Numbered from the stretch's first letter, positions 19,144 to 29,659 are shown. The stretch: 64,000 nucleotides of DNA from Pseudomonas putida (GCF_022627325.1 NZ_JAETZZ010000005.1:186001-250000), one strand, 5' to 3'. The notes: generated by a model from the sequence alone, not told the origin. Made by a program: numbers and translations.

Positions 19144-19167
19144 GAGCTGCAAGCCGCAAGCTGCAAG
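19144..19167. repeat. Short AGCTGCAAG element after fliJ
   Basis: Three GC(T/C)GCAAGC units with 7-8 base spacing lie directly after the fliJ stop in the 84-base fliJ-hsbA gap. It is the shortest of four related elements and lacks a long inverted arm. Confidence 0.6.
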
Positions 19168-19620
19168 CTAGATGTGGCCTTGCCTTGGCAATCGCTGGGA
19201 CAATTCATCCAGCAAGCGCTGCTCGCGCTTGTCCTCGGCGCGGCGCGCCTCTTCCTGATAACGCTGCACCAGTTTGCGCAGGCCCTCCACCCGGGCATAG
19301 GCTTGCTGCCAGGTGCCCCTGGCGTTCTTCAGGTTGTTCTGGTGCCAAGTCAGGCTCTGGCGCTGCTGGGTCATGGCCGTTTCGAGCTGGCCTAGAAAGC
19401 GCTGGTAGTTGACCAGCCAGCTGCCATTGACGCCTTGGCCACCGCGGTCGATCCATTGCGCCTGATAGCCCTCACGGAACGACTCAAGTTCGGCCAGCTT
19501 GGCCTGGGCCTGAGCCACCAACTGCTGAAAATGCCCCAGCCGCTGGGCTGCCTTGCGCTCGGCTTCCTCGGCCATCTGCACCACTGGCAGCAGACGCGCG
19601 GCACGACCAGGCGTACTCAT
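19168..19620 (-). CDS. fliJ: Flagellar export chaperone FliJ
   Basis: FliJ is the coiled-coil stalk protein of the FliI ATPase ring. The 150-residue protein is nearly all charged helix (VVQMAEEAERKAAQRLGHF to AEDKREQRLLDELSQRL) with Trp-containing central repeats, the normal length for the family. It begins 6 bases after fliI and ends fliEFGHIJ. Confidence 0.94.
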   Translation of the reverse strand: MSTPGRAARLLPVVQMAEEAERKAAQRLGHFQQLVAQAQAKLAELESFREGYQAQWIDRGGQGVNGSWLVNYQRFLGQLETAMTQQRQSLTWHQNNLKNARGTWQQAYARVEGLRKLVQRYQEEARRAEDKREQRLLDELSQRLPRQGHI

Positions 19621-19626
19621 GGCCTA

Positions 19627-20985
19627 TCAACCGTTCGCCGGAGGCGTGAAGATAGCCCCCAGCTGCTGTCGGCTCTGCTCCATACCGACATTTTCATCCA
19701 GCCCTTGGCGCAGCAAGTCCACCAGTTTTGGCTGCAGCGCAATGGCCAGGTCGGTTTCCGGGTCGCCGCCTGCCACATAGGCGCCGACACTGATCAGGTC
19801 GCGGCTCTGCGACAGGCGCGACCACAGTTGCTTGAATTTCTGCGCCTGGCGCAGGTGATCGGCATCGACCACCTGCGGCATCACCCGGCTGATCGAGGCT
19901 TCGATATCGATCGCGGGGTAATGGCCTTCCTCGGCCAGCCGGCGGGACAAGACGAAGTGGCCATCGAGCACGCCACGCGCCGAGTCGGCGATCGGATCCT
20001 GCTGGTCGTCGCCTTCGGACAGCACGGTATAGAAGGCGGTGATCGAGCCACCGCCGGGCTCACCATTACCGGCGCGCTCCACCAGCTTGGGCAGCTTGGC
20101 GAACACCGATGGCGGGTAACCACGGGTCGCCGGCGGCTCGCCGATGGCCAAGGCAATTTCACGCTGGGCTTGGGCGAAACGGGTCAGCGAATCCATCAGC
20201 AACAGGACGTTCTTGCCCTTGTCGCGGAAGTACTCGGCAATGCGCGTGCAATACATGGCCGCACGCAACCGCATCAACGGCGCGTCGTCGGCCGGGGATG
20301 CGACCACCACCGATCGCTTGAGCCCCTCTTCACCCAGAATATGCTCAATGAACTCCTTCACCTCGCGGCCCCGTTCGCCAATCAGGCCGACCACGATGAT
20401 GTCGGCGTCGGTGAAGCGAGTCATCATGCCGAGCAACACCGATTTACCGACACCGGTACCGGCGAACAGGCCCAGGCGCTGGCCCCGGCCGACGGTCAGC
20501 AGGCTGTTGATGCTACGGATGCCCACATCCAGTGGCTGGCTGATCGGGTCGCGGTTGAGCGGGTTGATGAGCGGGCCGTCCATCGGCACCCAATCCTCAG
20601 CCTTCATCCCGCCCTTGCCGTCCAGGGCTCGGCCGGCGCCATCGAGCACCCGGCCAAGCATACTCATGCCCATGGGCAAACGACCGCTGTCGTCCAGCGG
20701 CACCACCCGCGCCCCGGGGGCGATACCGGCGATGCTGCCGACCGGCATGAGGAAGACCTTGCTGCCAGCAAACCCCATGACTTCGGCTTCGACCTGCACC
20801 GGGTGGTACGAGTCGTCATTGATCACCAGGCAGCGTGCGCCCACTGCGGCGCGCAGGCCTTCAGCCTCCAGGGTGAGGCCGACCATGCGCAGCAGACGGC
20901 CTTCGACCACCGGCTGCACGGGCAGCTTGATCGCCTCGGCGTAGCCACCCAGGCGTTTGCCGAAGCTGGTGCGGTCAAGGCGCAT
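19627..20985 (-). CDS. fliI: Flagellar export ATPase FliI
   Basis: FliI is the F1-beta-like ATPase that powers unloading of export substrates. The 452-residue protein has the Walker [12 protein letters not shown] (172-182), Walker [15 protein letters not shown] near 260, and the type III ATPase signature [16 protein letters not shown]. Its start ATGCGCCTTGA overlaps the end of fliH by 11 bases, so the two are coupled. Confidence 0.97.
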   Translation of the reverse strand: MRLDRTSFGKRLGGYAEAIKLPVQPVVEGRLLRMVGLTLEAEGLRAAVGARCLVINDDSYHPVQVEAEVMGFAGSKVFLMPVGSIAGIAPGARVVPLDDSGRLPMGMSMLGRVLDGAGRALDGKGGMKAEDWVPMDGPLINPLNRDPISQPLDVGIRSINSLLTVGRGQRLGLFAGTGVGKSVLLGMMTRFTDADIIVVGLIGERGREVKEFIEHILGEEGLKRSVVVASPADDAPLMRLRAAMYCTRIAEYFRDKGKNVLLLMDSLTRFAQAQREIALAIGEPPATRGYPPSVFAKLPKLVERAGNGEPGGGSITAFYTVLSEGDDQQDPIADSARGVLDGHFVLSRRLAEEGHYPAIDIEASISRVMPQVVDADHLRQAQKFKQLWSRLSQSRDLISVGAYVAGGDPETDLAIALQPKLVDLLRQGLDENVGMEQSRQQLGAIFTPPANG

Positions 20986-21739
20986 CGTTGGCGCTCAACT
21001 CGATCGATATATCCGGCGCCGCCGGGTGCAGGGCCTGGTCGTGCAACTGATCGAACAGCTGGGCCACGGCCTTTTCGATGCGGGTTTCCATGGTTGCGTC
21101 GATGCGGCTGTGCGCGGTCTCGATGCGGCACCCTCCTGGCAACAGGGCGTCATCCTCAAGCAGCTTCCAGCTCTCCTCATGGCGTTCGCGCAGGGCTTTG
21201 GCCAGTTCGAAATCCTGGGGGTTGAGGTGAATGCGGATAGTGTCCGCGCCCATGGGCAGCAGCTTCAACGCTTCGCGCAGTACCTGGGTGATCTGGCTGG
21301 AGTCGCTGCGCAGTTCGCGACCGATCACCTGCTGCGCCATGTGCGCCACCAGGTGAACGAGGGTCTTCTCGATCTGTGTGTCCTGCTCGGCGATAGGCTC
21401 GAGCAGGTGCGCCATCAGCTGTTCCAGGTCGGCGAGCCGGGCATTGAGCGCCTCCTCGGCCTCCTGTCGCACCTTCAACTGGGTGCTGTGAAAGCCCTCG
21501 CGCTCGCCGGTGGCGAAACCTTCGTTATAGGCCTCCTGCCGGATCGCTTCGAGCTCTTCAAGGGTCAGTGGCTGGACTTCCTCCAGCGGTACTTCCTCGA
21601 CCTCTTCCTCGATGATTTCCGGTTCCGGTTCGGGCTCAGGTTCCGGCTCAGGGTCGAAGCTGGGCAGTGCCCACACATCGACGCCTTCCAGGTCACGTGC
21701 GCGAATCAGGTCGCTGGGGTGCTGTTCTTTGCTGGACAT
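20975..21739 (-). CDS. fliH: Flagellar export stator protein FliH
   Basis: FliH ties FliI to the C ring and regulates its ATPase. From ATG 21739 ([16 protein letters not shown]) it is 254 residues. After the N-terminus comes an acidic stretch of alternating Glu-Pro and then Glu-rich residues (about 28-55), a coiled coil, and the FliH C-terminal domain ([17 protein letters not shown]). The frame opens earlier at 21796, but that extension reads through the repeat element. Confidence 0.93.
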   Translation of the reverse strand: MSSKEQHPSDLIRARDLEGVDVWALPSFDPEPEPEPEPEPEIIEEEVEEVPLEEVQPLTLEELEAIRQEAYNEGFATGEREGFHSTQLKVRQEAEEALNARLADLEQLMAHLLEPIAEQDTQIEKTLVHLVAHMAQQVIGRELRSDSSQITQVLREALKLLPMGADTIRIHLNPQDFELAKALRERHEESWKLLEDDALLPGGCRIETAHSRIDATMETRIEKAVAQLFDQLHDQALHPAAPDISIELSANDAP

Positions 21740-21767
21740 TGGCATGCCTGGTGTTGAAAGCGGGATG

Positions 21768-21857
21768 AGCTGCAAGCTGTGGGCTGCAAGCTGCAAGAAG
21801 AAGCAGGCTGTGCAGCGTCTGGCTTTCCCTTGTCGCTTGCAGCGTGTGGCTTGCCGC
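21768..21857. repeat. AGCTGCAAG inverted element between fliG and fliH
   Basis: Immediately after the fliG stop, GCAAGC units lead into the spacer and an inverted arm follows (GCTGCAAGCTGCAAG on the plus strand at about 21783-21797 and CTTGCAGCGTGTGGCTTGC at about 21836-21854). It lies inside the fliEFGHIJ operon in the leader of fliH, where no promoter is expected. Confidence 0.68.
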
Positions 21858-22877
21858 TTAAATCATTTCCTCGGCGCCCTTGCCGCCGAGCACGATCTCG
21901 CCGGCCTCGGCCATGCGTCGGGCAATGGTGAGGATTTCCTTCTGCGCCGTCTCCACGTCGCTGACGCGCACCGGGCCCTTGGCCTCGAGGTCGTCGCGCA
22001 GCAGCTCCGAAGCACGCTTGGACATGTTCTTGAAAATCTTGTCCTTGACCCGCTCGTCGGCGCCCTTGAGCGACACCACCAGCACATCGGAGGACACTTC
22101 GCGCAGCAGCGCCTGGATGCCGCGATCATCGACATCGGCCAGGTTGTTGAAGACGAACATCAGGTCTTCGATCTGCTCCGACAGGTCGTTGTCGACCTCG
22201 CGGATCGAGTCCATCAGCGCACCTTCCACGGAGCTGTCGAGGAAGTTCATGATGTCGGCGGCGCGCTTGATGCCACCCAGGGTGGTGCGTGCGGCATTGG
22301 AATTACCCGAGAACTGCTTCTCGAGAATCTGGTTCAGTTCCTTGAGCGCCGCTGGCTGAACGGTGTTGAGCGAGGACACGCGCAGGATGATGTCCAGGCG
22401 CACCTTGTGGTCGAAGTTGCTCAGCACTTCACCAGCCTGATCAGGGTCGAGGTAGGCGACCACGATGGCCTGGATCTGCGGGTGCTCGAAGCGGATCACA
22501 TCCGCCACCGCCCGCGGCTCCATCCACTTGAGGCTGTCCAGGCCGCTGGTATTGCCGCCCAGCAGGATGCGGTCGATCAGGCCGTTGGCCTTGTCCTCGC
22601 CCAGGGCCTGGTTGAGCATCTTGCGGATATAACCGTCGGACCCTACGCCCAGGCTGGTCTGGTCGCCGACGATCTCGACGAACTCGCTCATCACCTGCTG
22701 GACCTGCTCGCGGTGCACGTTGCCCATCTGAGCCATGGCCACACCGACCCGCTGGACTTCTTTGGGGCCCATGTGCCGCAGCACCTGGGCGGCATCGGTT
22801 TCACCCAGCGAGAGCAAAAGGATTGCCGCTTTGTCGGTGCGGCTCAGCTTGGCGGTAACGGCTCGGTTATCACTCAT
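21858..22877 (-). CDS. fliG: Flagellar motor switch protein FliG
   Basis: FliG is the rotor protein that contacts the stators and sets the direction of rotation. The 339-residue protein shows the N-terminal FliF-binding domain (KAAILLLSLGETDAAQVL), the middle domain with FEHPQIQAIVVAYL, and the C-terminal torque helix region (DRGIQALLREVSSDVLVVSL). Its start overlaps fliF by 8 bases. Confidence 0.97.
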   Translation of the reverse strand: MSDNRAVTAKLSRTDKAAILLLSLGETDAAQVLRHMGPKEVQRVGVAMAQMGNVHREQVQQVMSEFVEIVGDQTSLGVGSDGYIRKMLNQALGEDKANGLIDRILLGGNTSGLDSLKWMEPRAVADVIRFEHPQIQAIVVAYLDPDQAGEVLSNFDHKVRLDIILRVSSLNTVQPAALKELNQILEKQFSGNSNAARTTLGGIKRAADIMNFLDSSVEGALMDSIREVDNDLSEQIEDLMFVFNNLADVDDRGIQALLREVSSDVLVVSLKGADERVKDKIFKNMSKRASELLRDDLEAKGPVRVSDVETAQKEILTIARRMAEAGEIVLGGKGAEEMI

Positions 22878-24648
22878 CGGCGTTGATCCACTCTTTCACG
22901 ACCTGGGCGACACGGCCCGGGTCTTCGGCCACCAGGCCTTTGATTGCGTTGAGCTGTGCCTCGTAACCCTCGCTCGGGCTTGGCAACAGAATGCTTGTCG
23001 GGCCACCCAGGCTGACGCGGTCGTTGGCCAGTTCGCCATCCAGACCGATCATGCCGCCCAGCTCCATGTCGCTGTCCGTTGCAGCAGCCTGCTTGCCGCC
23101 GCCTGTGATGTTGTTGAGTACCGGGCGCAGCACGCCGAACACCAGTACCAGAATGAACACCACGCCCAACACTTGCTTGACGATGTCCCAGAACCACGGC
23201 TGTTGATAGAACGCAATGTCGGCGATTTCTTCGCCGCGGTCGGCAGCGAACGGCACATTGATCACCGTGACGCTGTCGCCACGGCTGGCATCGAAGCCCA
23301 CGGCGTCCTGCACCAGGCGGGTGAAGCGCGCCAGGTCCTCGGCGCCCCACGGCGCGCGGGTGGTCTCGCCGGCGGCGTCGACCTTGACCTGGTCATCGAC
23401 CACTACCGCCACCGACAGGCGGGTCAGGCGCCCCTGCTGCTGGCGGGTGTGGCTGATCGAGCGGTCAAGCTCAAAGTTCTTGGTGGTTTGCAGACGCTTG
23501 TCGGCCGGGTATGGCGCGAGCATTGGCTGGCCGGTAGCCGGGTCCATGATCTGCTGGCCGTTGGCATCCACCAGCGGCTGGCCAGGCTGGACCGCACCGG
23601 CAGCAGGGGCTGCGGCGGTGGCGTTTTCAGGCGCTGCTGCACCTGCCGGCGGTTGGTTGCTCAGCGCGCCAGGCACACCTTGCGGCCCCGAGCTGCTGGC
23701 ACGCTGCTCGTTGACCGACTGCTCGCTGCGCAGCGCCGGCTGGTCCGGGTTGAACTGCTCGGACGTGGATTCCACTGCACTGAAGTCAAGGTCGGCAGAC
23801 ACCTCGGCCTTGTAGCGGTCGTTGCCCAGTACCGGTTGCAGGATGTTGTGCACACGCTGGGTGAGCATGCCTTCCATGCGGCGGCTGTAGTCGAACTGCT
23901 TGCCAGCCATGGTCAATGCAGTGTCCTGCAGCTGGTCGGAGAGCAGGTTGCCCTTCTGGTCGACCACGGTGACCTGCGACTTGTCCAGCTCGGGCACGCT
24001 GGTGGCGACCAGGTTGACGATCGCCATGACCTGGCCGGCTTCCAGGGAACGGCCGGGGTACAGTTCGACCAGGACCGAGGCGCTGGGCTTGCGCTCATCG
24101 CGCACGAACACCGAGCTTTTCGGGATCGCCAGGTGCACGCGTGCGGCCTTGACGTTGTTCAGGCTGGAGACCGTACGGGCCAGCTCGCCTTCCAGGCTGC
24201 GGCGGTAACGGGTCGCTTCCATGAACTGGCTGGTACCCAGGCCCTGCTCTTTGTCGAGCAGTTCGAAGCCGACATTGCCGTCGCTAGGCGCAACGCCTGC
24301 GGCTGCCAGTTTCAGGCGCGCACGGGAGAGGTCGTCGGCCTTGACCAGCAGAGCACCGGAATTGGGCTCAACGTTGTAGGGGATGTCTGCAGCGGCCAGG
24401 GTATCCATGACCTGCTTGGTGTCCATACCGGCAAGGCTGCCGTACAGCGGCCGGTAATCGGGCTGCTGCGACCACAGCACCACGGCGAAGCCGATCGCCA
24501 CGCTCGCCGCCAACCCGACCAGCAGGCCGATCTGACGCAGCATGGGCATCTGCGAGATGTTTTCCAGAAACGCCATGCCGAACAGCGGCGGCTTGGACGC
24601 TGGCGGGCCGCTTTTGGCGGGGACGTTATCGACGACTGCTTCAGCCAT
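22870..24648 (-). CDS. fliF: Flagellar MS-ring protein FliF
   Basis: FliF builds the membrane MS ring on which the flagellum assembles; in polar flagellates FlhF recruits it to the pole. The 592-residue protein has a first membrane helix at about 40-60 (LVGLAASVAIGFAVVLW), ring-building domains (YRPLYGSLAGMDTKQVMDTL), a proline/alanine-rich insert near 330-360, and a second membrane helix near 470 (VLGVVFILVLVFGVLRPVL). A FliG-binding tail ends the protein. It is 15 bases after fliE. Confidence 0.97.
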   Translation of the reverse strand: MAEAVVDNVPAKSGPPASKPPLFGMAFLENISQMPMLRQIGLLVGLAASVAIGFAVVLWSQQPDYRPLYGSLAGMDTKQVMDTLAAADIPYNVEPNSGALLVKADDLSRARLKLAAAGVAPSDGNVGFELLDKEQGLGTSQFMEATRYRRSLEGELARTVSSLNNVKAARVHLAIPKSSVFVRDERKPSASVLVELYPGRSLEAGQVMAIVNLVATSVPELDKSQVTVVDQKGNLLSDQLQDTALTMAGKQFDYSRRMEGMLTQRVHNILQPVLGNDRYKAEVSADLDFSAVESTSEQFNPDQPALRSEQSVNEQRASSSGPQGVPGALSNQPPAGAAAPENATAAAPAAGAVQPGQPLVDANGQQIMDPATGQPMLAPYPADKRLQTTKNFELDRSISHTRQQQGRLTRLSVAVVVDDQVKVDAAGETTRAPWGAEDLARFTRLVQDAVGFDASRGDSVTVINVPFAADRGEEIADIAFYQQPWFWDIVKQVLGVVFILVLVFGVLRPVLNNITGGGKQAAATDSDMELGGMIGLDGELANDRVSLGGPTSILLPSPSEGYEAQLNAIKGLVAEDPGRVAQVVKEWINADE

Positions 24649-24663
24649 GACTTACTTCCGTCC

Positions 24664-24996
24664 TCAAACCGGCATCTGCATGATGTCCTGGTACGCCTGG
24701 ACCAGCTTGTTGCGTACCTGGGTCAGCGCTTGCATGGAAACGCTGGCTTTCTGCGAAGCGATCATCACGTCAGTCAGGTCGACGCCGCTCTTGCCGATCT
24801 CGAACGCATTGGCGAGCTGGGTCGACGCCTGCTGGGTCTGGTGCACTTTGCCGATGGCTTGGCCGAGCATGTCGGCGAAGCTGCTCTGGCCTTCTGCCAA
24901 TTCGGGCGCGGCAGTGGCTTTGGGCAGCGACATGGCATCGGCCTGCATGGCACGCATGTCCAGCATCAGACGATTGAATTCAACACCTTGGCTCAT
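24664..24996 (-). CDS. fliE: Hook-basal body protein FliE
   Basis: FliE joins the MS ring to the rod. From ATG 24996 it is 110 residues, the normal size, ending in the conserved [27 protein letters not shown] stands just upstream. The frame is open to 25032, but that extension adds only basic residues. First gene of fliEFGHIJ, with a near-perfect sigma-54 promoter upstream. Confidence 0.96.
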   Translation of the reverse strand: MSQGVEFNRLMLDMRAMQADAMSLPKATAAPELAEGQSSFADMLGQAIGKVHQTQQASTQLANAFEIGKSGVDLTDVMIASQKASVSMQALTQVRNKLVQAYQDIMQMPV

Positions 24997-25057
24997 GAAC
25001 TTCTCTCTCCGGCTGCCGCATTTTTTTGACACTCATGCGGCGGATAGCCCTTCTAAA

Positions 25058-25072
25058 GCAACAACAGTGCCA
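25058..25072 (-). promoter_or_regulatory. Sigma-54 promoter for fliEFGHIJ
   Basis: The minus strand reads TGGCACTGTTGTTGC, which has the full TGGCAC and TTGC elements at exact spacing. The predicted start is near 25046, about 50 bases before the fliE ATG. It is the best match in the window and lies at the edge of a heptad repeat element. Confidence 0.92.
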
Positions 25073-25082
25073 GCTAGCTGGG

Positions 25083-25186
25083 AGCTGCAAGCTTCAAGCT
25101 TCAAGCTGCAAGCTGGACTGCGGCGCTCTTGCTCTTGCTCTTGCTTGCAGCTTGCAGCTTGTAGCTTGTAGCTTGTAGCTTGTAGC
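25083..25186. repeat. AGCTTGC/GCAAGCT heptad repeat element after fleR
   Basis: Directly after the fleR stop the plus strand holds five tandem 7-base units AGCTTG(T/C) (25149-25183). Three GCTCTT units (25125-25142) separate them from an inverted arm of GCAAGCTTCAAGCT type (25083-25114). The arms can pair. It is the largest of four related elements and the only one with a perfect tandem array. Confidence 0.8.
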
Positions 25187-26566
25187 TCACCCAAAAAGGC
25201 TGGCTTCCACGTCCAGTCCGGCGTCGCGCATTTGCGCAAGCTTGTAGCGCAAGGTACGCGGGCTGATGCCGAGTCGCTCGGCAGCCTCTTTGCGGCGACC
25301 GCGCTCGGCACGCAAGGTGTCGATGATCATCTGGAACTCGTGGCGGCGCATGTCATCGCCCAGGCCACCGGCATCAGCTGCCGGCTCGACCGCGACGGGC
25401 AGCGGCGTGGCGGGTGCAACCGCCGACAAGGGAATGCCGCCGGCCAGACAAAAATCCGCCGCTTCGATCACCCCACCCTGCTGCAGGATCAGTGCCCGCT
25501 GCAACGCGTTGTCCAGCTCACGCACATTGCCCGGCCAGGCATGGGCCTGCAGGCAGGCCTTCGCCGCCGCCGACAGACGCACCGGCGCATGCTTCATCTT
25601 CGCCACGTGCCGCGCCAGCAGGCGCTCGGCCAAGGGCAGGATGTCGCCGGCACGTTCGCGCAACGGCTGCCAGGCCAACGGGAACACCGACAGGCGATAG
25701 AACAAGTCCTCACGGAAACGCCCGGCCGCCACTTCACCGGCCATGTCGCGGTTGCTGGTTGCCAGCACGCGGATGTTCAGGGTAATCGGCTTGCGCCCCC
25801 CTACCCGCTCAACCTCACGCTCCTGCAACACACGCAACAGCTTGGCCTGCAGGCCCAGAGGCATTTCAGAAATTTCATCGAGCAGCAGCGTGCCGCCCTC
25901 AGCCTGCTCGAATTTGCCGGCCTGCGCGGCAATGGCGCCGGTGAAAGCGCCTTTCTCGTGGCCGAACAAAGTGGCCTCGAGCATGTTGTCCGGGATGGCC
26001 GCGCAGTTGATCGCGACAAACGGCTGCGCCGCACGCGGCGACTGCTGGTGAATGTACCGCGCAAGCACTTCCTTGCCCGTGCCCGACTCACCCGAGATGA
26101 GTACGGTCGAATCGCTGCGCGCCACACGCGCGGCAAGCTCCAACAGTTGACGGCTGGCAGCTTCGCAGGCCACCGGCCCATCGTCCTCGACCGCACTCAG
26201 GCGCCCGGCGGCGTGACGCTCGACCAGGCTCAGCAGCGCCTTGGGCTCGAAGGGTTTGACCAGGTAATCCACAGCGCCCTGGCGCATCGCCTCGACAGCG
26301 CGCTCCACAGCAGCGTGAGCAGTCATCAGCAGCACGGGCAATTGCGGGTGCTGGCGGCGCAGGTGCGCCAGCAACTGATGCCCATCCATGCCCGGCATGT
26401 TCACGTCACTGATGACCAGGCTGTAGCCGTCGCTTTGCACCGCCTCCAGCGCTTCTTCAGCGCTGCCCACAGCACGATAGGCAAAACCGCCGATCTCCAG
26501 GGTATCGCCAAGCGCTTGGCGCAGTACCCGGTCATCCTCGACCAACAACACCTTGATGAGCATCAT
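25187..26566 (-). CDS. fleR: Sigma-54-dependent response regulator FleR
   Basis: FleR is the activator of the FleSR two-component system and turns on middle-to-late rod, hook and fliK genes in Pseudomonas. The 459-residue protein has a receiver domain (Asp54 in VISDVNMPGMDG), an AAA+ domain with Walker A GESGTGKE (159-166) and the sigma-54 contact loop GAFTGA (206-211), and a C-terminal helix-turn-helix (KEAAERLGISPRTLRYKL). It overlaps fleS as ATGA. Confidence 0.96.
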   Translation of the reverse strand: MMLIKVLLVEDDRVLRQALGDTLEIGGFAYRAVGSAEEALEAVQSDGYSLVISDVNMPGMDGHQLLAHLRRQHPQLPVLLMTAHAAVERAVEAMRQGAVDYLVKPFEPKALLSLVERHAAGRLSAVEDDGPVACEAASRQLLELAARVARSDSTVLISGESGTGKEVLARYIHQQSPRAAQPFVAINCAAIPDNMLEATLFGHEKGAFTGAIAAQAGKFEQAEGGTLLLDEISEMPLGLQAKLLRVLQEREVERVGGRKPITLNIRVLATSNRDMAGEVAAGRFREDLFYRLSVFPLAWQPLRERAGDILPLAERLLARHVAKMKHAPVRLSAAAKACLQAHAWPGNVRELDNALQRALILQQGGVIEAADFCLAGGIPLSAVAPATPLPVAVEPAADAGGLGDDMRRHEFQMIIDTLRAERGRRKEAAERLGISPRTLRYKLAQMRDAGLDVEASLFG

Positions 26567-27780
26567 GCGACCTCCGCAGGCTGCCCGCCGATCAATGGCA
26601 ACTCCACCCTCACACAGGTGCCGCGCCCGACCCTGGAGCGCAGCTGCAACTTACCGTGGTGCGCCCGCACCACAGCCATTACCACGGCCAAGCCGAGCCC
26701 GGTGCCGGTAGCCTTGGTCGTGAGGAACGGCTCACCGAGCCGCCCCAGGAGCTCGGCATCGATGCCGCTGCCGGCATCACTGATGCACAGGTGCAGGGTG
26801 TGTTCGCGCCGATACAGGTGCACTTTGAGCCGCGCAGCGCCAACGCTGGCCTGCAGAGCATTCTCGATCAGGTTGAGGATGGCGCCGACCAGGGTGTCGC
26901 GATTGCACAGCAACTCACCCAAGTGGCTGTCGCACTGCCAACGCACGGCATGGCCCTGGACATGTGGCTGGGCGGCTTGCTGCAAGGCCTGGAACAGGCC
27001 CTTTGGGCTCACCCGGTCACCCAGTGGCAGCTCGCCCCGGGCGAACACCAGCATGTCGCGCACCTGGTGTTCCAGTTCGTGCAGACGCTCCTTGAGGCTG
27101 CCGGCGAAACGCCGGCGGGTCTCTGGCGCAAGCTCACGCTCGTCTTCGGCCAGGTGGCTGGCATAGAGCATGGCTGCCGACAGCGGTGTGCGTATCTGAT
27201 GGGCCAGCGAAGCGACCATGCGCCCCAATGACGACAGGCGCTCATGGCGTGCCAACTGGTCCTGCAGGCGACGGGTTTCGGTCAGGTCATTGAGCAGCAC
27301 CAACTGCCCTGGCTCGGCATCCAGCGAACGCGTGGCAATGGACAAGCGGCGGCCATCGCGCAGGGACACCTCATGCCCGTCATCCTTGCGCGGGGCGAAG
27401 CTGCGGGCGATCACCTGGCGCCATAACTGGCCGAGCAAGGGTTCACCCAACAGTTCGCAGGCCGCCGGATTGGCTTCGCGCACCAGGCCTTGGTCATCGA
27501 TGACGATCACCCCGCCGGGCAGCAGGGCCAGCAGGTTCTGCAAGCGATTGGCCAGGCGCTCTTTCTCGTTCAGCTCGGCCATGCGCTGGGCGCCGACTAC
27601 CGCCAGTTCACCCTTGAGCTCACTGACGCGGGCCTCGAGCATGCTGTAGGACTGGTTGAGCTGGGTGGAGACCTGGTCGAACAGGGCGAACGCCTGCTCC
27701 AGCCCCTGTCGACTCTCCTGTTCGACGGGGGTAGGCCCCTGCGGATCAGGGACTCGGGAAAAGTGGGCGGCCTGGGGCAT
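26563..27780 (-). CDS. fleS: Sensor histidine kinase FleS
   Basis: FleS is the kinase partner of FleR. The 405-residue protein has no membrane segment, so it senses a cytoplasmic signal. A coiled coil (about 40-85) leads to a PAS domain (VIVIDDQGLVREANPAACE). Next come the phospho-acceptor His194 (LAHQIRTPLS) and an ATPase domain (LIENALQAS, DAGSGID, GTGLGLAVV). First gene of fleSR. Confidence 0.95.
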   Translation of the reverse strand: MPQAAHFSRVPDPQGPTPVEQESRQGLEQAFALFDQVSTQLNQSYSMLEARVSELKGELAVVGAQRMAELNEKERLANRLQNLLALLPGGVIVIDDQGLVREANPAACELLGEPLLGQLWRQVIARSFAPRKDDGHEVSLRDGRRLSIATRSLDAEPGQLVLLNDLTETRRLQDQLARHERLSSLGRMVASLAHQIRTPLSAAMLYASHLAEDERELAPETRRRFAGSLKERLHELEHQVRDMLVFARGELPLGDRVSPKGLFQALQQAAQPHVQGHAVRWQCDSHLGELLCNRDTLVGAILNLIENALQASVGAARLKVHLYRREHTLHLCISDAGSGIDAELLGRLGEPFLTTKATGTGLGLAVVMAVVRAHHGKLQLRSRVGRGTCVRVELPLIGGQPAEVA

Positions 27781-27834
27781 CGTGCTCTCTCGCGTGGCTG
27801 ACCGTCATAAAAACGGTGTGATGCCAGCGGTGTA

Positions 27835-27849
27835 GCAATAGCCGTGCCG
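27835..27849 (-). promoter_or_regulatory. Sigma-54 promoter for fleSR
   Basis: The minus strand reads CGGCACGGCTATTGC. Only the first base of the TGGCACG-N4-TTGC consensus is changed. The predicted start is near 27823, about 43 bases before the fleS ATG, as expected for a FleQ-activated fleSR operon. Confidence 0.85.
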
Positions 27850-27875
27850 GGGCTGGGGGTTTGTGCTGCCTGCTC

Positions 27876-28004
27876 GGGCCCTATCGCCGGCAAGCCGGCT
27901 CCCACCACGACCGCGCTGCTCTTCAGGCCTGCGCTTTACCTGTGCAAGCAAAATTTCTAAAAGCCGGCGCACATCCATGTGGGCCGGCTTGCCGGCGATA
28001 GTGG
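27876..28004. repeat. REP doublet between fleQ and fleS
   Basis: Two copies of a REP-type sequence built around ATCGCCGGCAAGCCGGC face each other, at 27876-27906 on the plus strand and 27979-28004 on the minus strand. About 70 bases lie between them. This is the inverted-pair layout of Pseudomonas BIME-like elements. The second copy shares bases with the fleQ terminator. Confidence 0.82.
27952..27990 (-). terminator. Rho-independent terminator of fleQ
   Basis: On the minus strand AGCCGGC and CACA pair with TGTG and GCCGGCT around a TGGA loop with one C-C mismatch. TTTTAGAAATTTT follows. It lies about 30 bases after the fleQ stop. Its outer arm is part of a REP copy. Confidence 0.75.
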
Positions 28005-28018
28005 CGGTACAGGCGAAG

Positions 28019-29494
<1,476 letters not shown>

Positions 29495-29544
29495 GCAATA
29501 GCAACTTCCCTAGTCATATCGGCGCCCGAAGGCGTGCGCGACAT

Positions 29545-29580
29545 CATTCAGACTGAATGGTCAGTGTTCGGACGTCTGAA
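29545..29580. promoter_or_regulatory. Two adjacent palindromes in the fleQ leader
   Basis: CATTCAG-A-CTGAATG (29545-29559) is a perfect 7+1+7 palindrome. TTCGGACGTCTGAA (29567-29580) is nearly perfect. Both lie between the predicted fleQ start site (about 29591) and the ATG, so they may be operators or RNA hairpins. I do not know the binding protein. Confidence 0.45.
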
Positions 29581-29597
29581 ATTCGAAAACAGCCACT

Positions 29598-29626
29598 AGT
29601 AAAGTCAAAAAAAAGTATGCAGTCAA
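29598..29626 (-). promoter_or_regulatory. Sigma-70-type promoter for fleQ
   Basis: TTGACT and TTTACT are separated by 17 bases in an A+T-rich stretch upstream of fleQ, with a predicted start near 29591. The -35 fits well and the -10 fits poorly. A sigma-70 promoter is expected because fleQ is at the top of the hierarchy. Confidence 0.5.
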
Positions 29627-29659
29627 ATTAATGGCGCACGGCTTTTAGGACATCTGTGG

